Assembly: GCA_021791345.1 (NCBI GenBank)
Contig: JAJYWT010000101.1
Coordinates: forward strand, 1-5,975
Length of the DNA: 5,975 nt
Source of the DNA: a bacterium
GTDB taxonomy: Bacteria; Chloroflexota; Dormibacteria; UBA8260; Bog-877
Reading direction: 5' to 3'
A program made the translations under genes and the position numbers. This document shows positions 1 to 4,530 of the stretch, one piece after another; the stretch's first letter is position 1; every line of letters begins with the position of its first letter. The notes under the pieces are model-generated. The model did no database searches, was not told where the DNA came from, and was given only the letters and a program-made list of their open reading frames with translations.

Positions 1-415
1 CGGGGAACGCATACCGCTCCTCGCCGGACCGCCGGTGCCGCTCGCGGAGCGCCTCGTTGAGTAGGGCCAGCGTGGCGTAGACCAGCGGCACCGTGTGCCC
101 TGCGGACAGCACGAACCGGTCGGAGAAACGCAGCCAGGGCCGGCGCAGGTCCCAGCGCATGGCACCGGACAGCAGCAGAGAGAGCAGCAGGTGGACCTTG
201 GAGCGGGAGCCACCGGGGTGACCGCTCTGGCGGTAGTTGAGTGAGAGGTCGATCAGCTCGTCGGTGAGGTCCTTCAGAACCTCATACCGGGGGAAGTCCA
301 GGCTGGCCGAGGCCAGCAGACGGGCGACCTCCTGGGTCCCCACGGCTCCGGAGCGGACGGCTGGCCGCCGGAGGAGAAGATCGGGGCCCGCGTCGCGAGT
401 ACCTCCAGCTGCCAC
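1..415 (-). CDS. tkt: Transketolase-like ThDP enzyme, N-terminal part (runs off left edge)
   Basis: This is the first 138 codons of a transketolase-type thiamine diphosphate enzyme; the rest lies beyond position 1. Transketolases move two-carbon ketol units between sugar phosphates in the cytoplasmic pentose phosphate or Calvin pathways. The translation shows the N-terminal cofactor-domain signature: Y-R-Q-S-G-H-P-G-G-S at residues 61-70, then M-R-W-D, then S-D-R-F-V-L-S-A-G-H at 98-107 followed by V-P-L-V-Y-A-T-L. These match the family's SGHPG and RDRFvlSxGH blocks. I chose the GTG at 413-415 because GGAGG lies 8 nt upstream (424-428). An in-frame GTG at 422-424 has no usable spacing, and the frame meets a TGA further upstream. 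SGHPG sits near residue 64, later than in typical transketolases, so there is a leader of roughly 35 extra residues. Whether the gene is full length or an N-terminal half-gene, as in split transketolases, cannot be seen. Confidence 0.85.
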   Translation of the reverse strand, partial: MAAGGTRDAGPDLLLRRPAVRSGAVGTQEVARLLASASLDFPRYEVLKDLTDELIDLSLNYRQSGHPGGSRSKVHLLLSLLLSGAMRWDLRRPWLRFSDRFVLSAGHTVPLVYATLALLNEALRERHRRSGEERYAFP

Positions 416-423
416 CGGCGACA

Positions 424-428
424 CCTCC
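424..428 (-). promoter_or_regulatory. Ribosome binding site of the transketolase gene
   Basis: GGAGG on the minus strand lies 8 nt before the GTG at 415. It selects that GTG over the nearby in-frame GTG at 422-424, which overlaps the SD itself. Confidence 0.6.
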
Positions 429-438
429 GCCCCAATCG

Positions 439-487
439 ACCGCCTACCGCCCCAGGATAACGCCGCAGCGACCCGTCACCGCCTACC
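439..487. repeat. Pair of 10-bp direct repeats upstream of transketolase
   Basis: ACCGCCTACC occurs at 439-448 and again at 478-487, with starts 39 bp apart (close to four helical turns). On the minus strand the interval holds TATCCT (rc of 454-459), which resembles a -10 element. The pair lies 24 to 72 bp upstream of the transketolase GTG, so it could be an operator for a dimeric regulator. No regulator family is recognisable, and chance repetition in GC-rich DNA remains possible. Confidence 0.35.
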
Positions 488-925
488 TTGGTGCCGCGGC
501 CCGGGGCCGCTGCGATTGCGATTCAAGCGGACCAGGCTGAGGGGCCCCGGGTCGGGGGACCCTTTATCAGAGGGAAGCGGCCTTTGGTGGGTCCGGGAGT
601 CAGCCGCATTCTCTCCCTCATCCAGCGCCAAAGATGGGCAACAGTGGCTTAAGCCCCAGTACGATCCCAGATCGGCTGAGCTGCTTCGTCAGCTGGGCTC
701 CGATGCCTGGGACGCTGGTCGCCCGACCCAACCATGACGCGCGCTTACCCGGAGGACACCTCCCGGTGCGGTGCCGGTGGGCGCGACCGGAGGATGCACA
801 ACGCTCTGGTCCAGCTGATTTTGGCTGCCTTTTGACCTGGCTCATGTTCCTACCGGCCTGAACCTGCTCGCGGCTGGGAACCCGCCTCGACGCATTGCGA
901 CCCGCCCGGCCCGCTCGGTCAGCTG

Positions 926-942
926 GCCCGCGCGACGCGGGC
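926..942 (-). terminator. GC hairpin downstream of the TPSTG-tailed protein
   Basis: This is a perfect inverted repeat, GCCCGCG-CGA-CGCGGGC, with a 7-bp stem and 3-nt loop. It begins about 40 nt after the TAG stop at 983-985. There is no T-tract on the minus strand, so it would be a U-less hairpin of the kind described in high-GC bacteria, or simply a stable mRNA end. Confidence 0.35.
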
Positions 943-982
943 ATCTCGGCCACGCACGTGCGGCGGCTTGCCGCGCTCCCTG

Positions 983-1801
983 CTACCCAGAGCCTTCGCG
1001 TTCGGCCGAGTCTCCCCAGCGCCGCCATCCCCACAGCCCTAGGAGGAGCAGCGTCAGCCCGAGGCCGATAATCGCCCTGCTGAGCCCCACAAGCAGCCCG
1101 GCCCCGGTGGACGGAGTGTGGGCGCCCAGCACCCCGCCGCCCGGGCCCACTGGTGGGGGCGGCGATCCGGTGCTCTGGCCCAGCACCCCGCCGCCGGGCG
1201 ACCCGGCCGACAGATCGGTGAAGGTGGGCTCGACGGTCACCGTCGCGCCCCCTCCCTGGTAAACGTTGCCGGCGCCCGTCGGAAGAAGCCAACGGACCGT
1301 GAAGGTCTGCGAATGGTCCCCCCTGGCTCGGAAGTCCCCTACCGGCATCCCTGACTGATGGCTGGTGCAGTAGGCGGCGTCCGGGTACAAGGCGCGGTCC
1401 GACGATCCGGCCCCCGCATAGCAGTAAACATTCATCACCAAGAACAGCTTGCCGCTGGAGTCGTCGATGATCTGAACCTGCAGGCCGGTCTTGGTCCCGT
1501 CCAGCAGCGCCTCAGTCGCCAGCCCACTCTGGGGTTGGCCCCCCCCGGAGGTGGAAACCGTGGAAATGGCCAGGCTCACCGCCACCGGCTGAGTTCCGTA
1601 GGGGCTGGCGAAGGTTTCGCGGCAGCTCCCACTCGATCCAGGCAGCAGGAGAGTCGAGGAACCGCAGACGCTTAGGGTCGACGCTCCAACGGAGGCACCG
1701 CGGGCGGCCAAGGCCAGCGCGGTTCCGAAGGCCCCGATTGCAAGGCCGGCCACGGCCAGGCCGAGAGGGATCCGATGTCCGAACCGCCTCCCCAGGGTCA
1801 T
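983..1801 (-). CDS. TasA-like secreted protein with stalk, TPSTG motif and C-terminal anchor
   Basis: This is a predicted surface protein of 272 aa, not recognised as a named family. Residues 12-34 form a signal or membrane helix after an Arg-containing start. The ectodomain has four Cys (46, 60, 127, 145). Two blocks recall the TasA/camelysin fold and recur in the protein at 3036-1957: Cys-x7-P-G-x4-Cys followed by Y-G-T-x-P (46-72), and W-L-L-P...N-V-Y-Q-G...T-V-T-V (171-190). A Gly/Pro stalk (199-228) carries GGGVLG twice. T-P-S-T-G (229-233), a hydrophobic helix (237-257) and Arg-Arg (260-261) then resemble a degenerate sortase sorting signal. ATG 1801 is preferred because GGGG lies 8 nt upstream; an in-frame GTG at 1807 adds two residues. 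The LFS motif of the other two exported proteins is absent, so it may be processed differently. No sortase is in view. Inference: a wall-linked or membrane-anchored base for a surface fibre. Confidence 0.7.
   Translation of the reverse strand: MTLGRRFGHRIPLGLAVAGLAIGAFGTALALAARGASVGASTLSVCGSSTLLLPGSSGSCRETFASPYGTQPVAVSLAISTVSTSGGGQPQSGLATEALLDGTKTGLQVQIIDDSSGKLFLVMNVYCYAGAGSSDRALYPDAAYCTSHQSGMPVGDFRARGDHSQTFTVRWLLPTGAGNVYQGGGATVTVEPTFTDLSAGSPGGGVLGQSTGSPPPPVGPGGGVLGAHTPSTGAGLLVGLSRAIIGLGLTLLLLGLWGWRRWGDSAEREGSG
1124..1195 (-). repeat. In-frame 18-bp repeat encoding GGGVLG in the stalk
   Basis: The 18 nt at 1124-1141 are identical to those at 1178-1195, exactly 54 nt (18 codons) apart. Each copy encodes G-G-G-V-L-G within the Gly/Pro-rich stalk before the C-terminal helix. 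This looks like an internal tandem duplication lengthening the stalk. Confidence 0.7.
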
Positions 1802-1916
1802 GGGCACCGCCCCAAACCACTCACCCGTATCACGGGGCTTGGGCGCGCGGCAGTTAAGGCCGTCCGGCCCGGCGCTAAACCTTCGGTCGTGGTGCTCATC
1901 AGTCCCAAGGTGGATC
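1802..1916. other. Short intergenic leader of the TPSTG-tailed gene
   Basis: About 115 bp separate this gene from the hairpin after its upstream neighbour. A small inverted repeat, CCCGT-ATC-ACGGG (1824-1836), lies 22 nt before the ATG. I found no convincing -35/-10 pair, so the gene may depend on its own unrecognised promoter or on readthrough. Confidence 0.35.
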
Positions 1917-1942
1917 GGGGGGCCGGCTCAAGCCGGCCCCCC
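1917..1942 (-). terminator. Strong 12-bp GC hairpin after the TasA-like gene
   Basis: This is a perfect inverted repeat with arms 1917-1928 (GGGGGGCCGGCT) and 1931-1942 (AGCCGGCCCCCC) and a 2-nt centre. It starts 14 nt beyond the TGA stop at 1957-1959. No T-tract follows on the minus strand, so it is not a canonical intrinsic terminator. It could be a U-less terminator or a 3' stabiliser that keeps the substrate mRNA abundant. Confidence 0.6.
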
Positions 1943-1956
1943 GAAGGGGTTTGCGA

Positions 1957-3036
1957 TCAGCCGACCGTCACGTTCCAGAAAGCCTCTGGACTCAACGGGT
2001 AGTCATCGTTGGCAAGGTTTGCGAGGTTCGCGCCGTTGCGGAAGATGTAGGTCTGGGTCTGCGCGTAGTAGTCGAAGGTGACGTTGAGCACGTCCCCCGC
2101 CGCCGGGCTGTTCCCGTTGCTGCAAGTGCCAAGGGTGAGACCCACCGTGGTTCCGAGGTCAACCGGCGACTGGCCGTAGCTAGGCGCGTTATTGATCGAG
2201 TACTGGCAGACGTCTGGCGAGCCCGGCGTGCTCTGGGTCACGTCGGTGGCGTAGAACTGGCTCGGAACCGACGTGCCGCCACTGGAGATGTAGACGCCCT
2301 CGACCGCAATGTTGTAGCCCACCGAGAGGGTAGTCGGGCTCGGCGCCGTCACCGACTGGAACACCGGCCCAGATGGGTACTCGGGACCGAAGCCGCTGTT
2401 GTTCGTGTTGTTGGCCGACTGCACCGCCCAGGCCTGCACCGTGACGGTCCCCGAGCTACCTTGATAGGGGTTGTTCTGAGCATCGGTACCGATGTTCATG
2501 GCCCCGCTGATGGTGAAGGTGTAGCTCCCCCCAGTGATCGGCTGGCCGCCGACATTCACCACCTGGTTCAGGTCGCTGCTAGTGCAGCTCTCAACGCTAT
2601 TGGCCGTCGTGCAAGCGGGGCCGGTGCCGGTGCTGTACCCGAAGAGCTGTGTCCCGCTGCCGTCGGAGTATGAGATCTGGGGGATGAGGCCGTACGCACC
2701 TCCGTCGATCAGCGCCGTGCCTCCAATCCCAGACGTTGACTGGGTAGAGACGTTCAACAGCAGCCAGGCGGGGGCGGTGCCGGTGTAATCCACAGTATAG
2801 GTGCAATTGCTGCCCAGGTTATCCCCGGGCACGATGTCGTTGAAGGTGCACGCGGTGCTATCGGCGGAGCCCGTGTTGGTCAGGGTGACCGTAGCGGCGC
2901 TGATGGTCGCCGTCTGCGGGGTCGCGGTGCTGCTGAACAGCGCATAGCTGGCCCCGATGGCCAGCGCAGCCGCCGCCCCCACCACCCCGACGGCGCTCAG
3001 CACCAGGGTGAATCGCCTATACCTGGACAAAAGCAT
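1957..3036 (-). CDS. TasA/camelysin-like secreted protein with SipW-type signal peptide
   Basis: This is a predicted exported protein of 359 aa. A short basic start (R5, R7, R8) precedes a hydrophobic helix (10-31). Next comes S-Y-A-L-F-S-S (30-36), the layout of SipW-dependent signal peptides; cleavage after A32 would mirror TasA. The N-terminal half is Thr/Ser/Gly-rich and beta-like. It carries C63...P-G...C78, Y-T-G-T-A-P (84-89) and N-P-Y-Q-G...T-V-T-V (189-200), similar to TasA/camelysin proteins and to the next gene downstream. Residues from about 215 to the end form an additional region I do not recognise, with Cys277 and Cys305 and an aromatic-rich tail ending in a strand-like segment. 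C142 and C151 make six Cys in all. ATG 3034-3036 is chosen because AGGAG lies 8 nt upstream; ATG 3066 in the same frame has no SD and would bury the helix. It follows two signal peptidases by 124 nt and is their likely substrate. Fibre formation is inference. Confidence 0.72.
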   Translation of the reverse strand: MLLSRYRRFTLVLSAVGVVGAAAALAIGASYALFSSTATPQTATISAATVTLTNTGSADSTACTFNDIVPGDNLGSNCTYTVDYTGTAPAWLLLNVSTQSTSGIGGTALIDGGAYGLIPQISYSDGSGTQLFGYSTGTGPACTTANSVESCTSSDLNQVVNVGGQPITGGSYTFTISGAMNIGTDAQNNPYQGSSGTVTVQAWAVQSANNTNNSGFGPEYPSGPVFQSVTAPSPTTLSVGYNIAVEGVYISSGGTSVPSQFYATDVTQSTPGSPDVCQYSINNAPSYGQSPVDLGTTVGLTLGTCSNGNSPAAGDVLNVTFDYYAQTQTYIFRNGANLANLANDDYPLSPEAFWNVTVG

Positions 3037-3044
3037 ACCTAATT

Positions 3045-3049
3045 CTCCT
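3045..3049 (-). promoter_or_regulatory. Strong ribosome binding site of the TasA-like gene
   Basis: AGGAG on the minus strand is spaced 8 nt from ATG 3036. It fixes the start at 3036 rather than at the upstream in-frame ATGs. It is the clearest SD in the cluster, which fits high expression of a structural or substrate protein. Confidence 0.7.
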
Positions 3050-3056
3050 GTTCTCC

Positions 3057-3084
3057 AATATTCCATGGCCCCCCGGGGGCTCAA
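3057..3084 (-). promoter_or_regulatory. Weak candidate promoter before the TasA-like gene
   Basis: On the minus strand TTGAGC (3079-3084) is followed after 16 nt by AATATT (3057-3062), each matching four of six sigma70 consensus bases. A start about 7 nt further on would give a short leader containing the SD. The 16-nt spacer holds a C6G5 run (3069-3079), which weakens the case. If real, the substrate gene can be transcribed separately from the peptidase operon. Confidence 0.2.
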
Positions 3085-3160
3085 CACCGAACGCCAGCTA
3101 CCCCCACTCGTTCCTATAGACAACCTCCTATTTGAATCGTCTCCTTCCTTCTGGGCAATT

Positions 3161-3856
3161 TCACGGCTGCGGGCCCGGTCCCTCGCCAGGTCCCCACGGT
3201 GTCGATGGGTGCTCGGGTGGCCCCTGGCGCGCCTCCCCAGCGCCAATCGCCACCCAGCGACGCCGAGTCTCGCCGACCACTAGGTAAACGACAGGAATCA
3301 TCACCAGGATGACGAAGGTGATCGGTTGATGGAGGGTGTCAAGAACGTATCCGGCCAGCGGAATGCGCCCCTGGTAGACCCCCAGCACGGCCGTGGCGGG
3401 TACCGGCGTGGCATCGGGCGCACGGTTCGCGTCTCCCTTGGTCCGGTAGGCGACCTGGAGGATCCCGCCGGGGCCGCGGTCTGTTCCCACAGAGTAGATG
3501 CGGTGGGTTAGGACTACCGCCGGGCCACCGGGGGGGCTAACCGGGTCCACGAACGAGATGATCTGACCGCGCCGGAGGTGCTCCGCCTGGCTCAGGCTCA
3601 CGCTGGTGTCGTAAATCAGGTCACCTGGGCTGAAAGTGGGGACCATCGATCCGCTGGCCACCACGAAGACGGGGTGGCCGAAGATGGTCCTCTCCCCATA
3701 GGGTCCGTTGCGTACGGAGACGGCGAGGAGGATAGCCACCACCAAGAGCGCGAACACCAGCATGGTGATGATCGTTGCGGCCACCCCGAGGACGCCCGGG
3801 GCAGCCCTCTTGGTGGCACTGCCGGCGCCGCCTTGCTGCACGTCGAGCCGGCTCAC
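3161..3856 (-). CDS. SipW-like signal peptidase I (S26B), second copy
   Basis: This is a membrane serine peptidase of about 231 aa that removes signal peptides on the outer face of the cytoplasmic membrane. A basic start (R3, K16, R17) precedes one helix (21-47). The catalytic Ser box is A-S-G-S-M-V-P-T-F with Ser70, followed by P-G-D-L-I. His118 lies in L-T-H-R-I. The box Y-R-T-K-G-D-A-N (137-144) holds Asp142. A second helix (178-195) and an Arg-rich, Pro/Gly-rich tail end the protein. A His instead of the Lys of LepB-type enzymes places it in the S26B (SipW/Sec11) group. The GTG at 3854-3856 is preferred because it overlaps the upstream TGA as GTGA; a GTG at 3919 would overlap the previous gene by 67 nt. 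It is diverged from its upstream partner (the tail and the loop after Ser differ), suggesting an old duplication with different substrate preference. Confidence 0.9.
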   Translation of the reverse strand: MSRLDVQQGGAGSATKRAAPGVLGVAATIITMLVFALLVVAILLAVSVRNGPYGERTIFGHPVFVVASGSMVPTFSPGDLIYDTSVSLSQAEHLRRGQIISFVDPVSPPGGPAVVLTHRIYSVGTDRGPGGILQVAYRTKGDANRAPDATPVPATAVLGVYQGRIPLAGYVLDTLHQPITFVILVMIPVVYLVVGETRRRWVAIGAGEARQGPPEHPSTPWGPGEGPGPQP

Positions 3857-4530
3857 CGCGGACCCTGGCCCCAGGCCCCGGGTGTAGCGGCGGCAGGAGG
3901 GGGGGCCAGAGCACGCCACCGCCTACGAAACGGAGCGGCGCCGAGGACTATGACGAGCACCACCGCCAGCACGACGAAGGCGGCCGGACGGTGCAGGGCA
4001 TTGAGCGCATAGGCACCATCGGGGATGCGCCATCCCTGGTACAGCCCCACGATCGCCCCCGGCTCTACGACCCCCGGGTCGCTGACGTTGTTGGCGTCGC
4101 CCTTGGTCCGGTATCCCACCAGTCCTCCGGACGACGACCTTATAACCGCCTGGATGCGGTGGGTGATCAGGATCGGCTGGCCATGCAGCGTGTACACCGG
4201 GGACTGGAAGGTGACGACCTCTCCTTTGCGGAGCTGCCGGGACACTGTGGCCGACACGGGACTGTCTAGGATCAGGTCTCCGGGGTTGAAGGTCGGCGAC
4301 ATCGATCCGGTCGCCACCGCCAACAGCGGGTGCCCGAAAATGCTGGTCTCCCCGTCCGGACCATGTCGGATAGCGACCAGTAGAGTCAGCATCGCGAGAA
4401 GGGCCGCGAGCGCAATCACCGCAATCCCGGCGAAGGCCGCCGATAACGCGGTCCGCACGGCACTTGCGATACGAGATCGCGGAGGGGCAGTCCTCGGCGC
4501 GTCTCCCCGTTCCCACGCGAGCCCATTCAT
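3853..4530 (-). CDS. SipW-like signal peptidase I (S26B), first copy
   Basis: This is a membrane signal peptidase of 225 aa. The helix at 31-54 is followed by the conserved F-G-H-P segment and T-G-S-M-S-P-T-F with catalytic Ser76, then N-P-G-D-L-I. His124 sits in I-T-H-R-I. R-T-K-G-D-A-N-N (141-148) holds Asp145, the likely third active-site residue, and D151 follows as in other S26B enzymes. A second helix (183-199) is followed by F-R-R-R-W and a short Pro/Ala tail. The ATG at 4528-4530 overlaps the upstream TGA as ATGA; the open frame continues to 4941 but without family sequence. No SD is visible, so translation is probably coupled to the upstream gene. Known SipW releases TasA-type proteins and TapA in Bacillus. 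The SipW-type signal peptides on both sides here suggest the same job. Confidence 0.92.
   Translation of the reverse strand: MNGLAWERGDAPRTAPPRSRIASAVRTALSAAFAGIAVIALAALLAMLTLLVAIRHGPDGETSIFGHPLLAVATGSMSPTFNPGDLILDSPVSATVSRQLRKGEVVTFQSPVYTLHGQPILITHRIQAVIRSSSGGLVGYRTKGDANNVSDPGVVEPGAIVGLYQGWRIPDGAYALNALHRPAAFVVLAVVLVIVLGAAPFRRRWRALAPPPAAATPGAWGQGPR

Larger units (their letters stand above)
416..982. other. Noncoding interval between two minus-strand genes
   Basis: I see no convincing gene in these 567 bp. Open frames exist on both strands (for example 634-861 plus and 618-845 minus), but they are Arg/Pro/Gly-rich, lack a good SD and resemble no family. The interval contains hairpins at 496-510 (6-bp stem) and 926-942 (7-bp stem), the 10-bp direct repeats near the transketolase start, and a short GGGTC-GGGG-GACCC-TTT hairpin near 550-566. 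No tRNA, rRNA or TPP riboswitch consensus was found by eye. Confidence 0.6.

Noticed and set aside
516..540. GCGATTCAAGC resembling a tRNA T-loop
   Set aside because: The flanking bases do not form a 5-bp T-stem, and no anticodon arm or acceptor stem can be drawn around it.
416..620. TPP riboswitch upstream of the ThDP-dependent transketolase
   Set aside because: Neither the CUGAGA nor the ACCUGAUCUGGNUNAUNCC element is present on the minus strand.
237..737. 166-codon plus-strand open frame over the transketolase start and intergenic region
   Set aside because: It is antisense to a recognised transketolase N-terminus and very rich in Arg, Ser and Pro, with no family resemblance or SD; a GC-rich shadow.
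618..1292. 224-codon minus-strand open frame, including an ATG at 845 giving a 75-aa product
   Set aside because: Most of it is out of frame with the supported gene at 983-1801. The remainder is Arg/Gly-rich, low-complexity and without a recognisable motif; the SD before 845 is poor.
1881..1902. CTGATGAG ... CGAAG on the minus strand resembling a hammerhead ribozyme core
   Set aside because: The 11 nt between the two boxes cannot form stem II, the second box is GAAG rather than GAAA, and flanking stems do not pair around a cleavage site.
1951..2673. 240-codon plus-strand open frame inside the TasA-like gene
   Set aside because: It lies fully antisense to a gene with signal peptide, strong SD and shared motifs. 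Its Arg/Val/Ala-rich product is typical of a mirror frame in GC-rich DNA.
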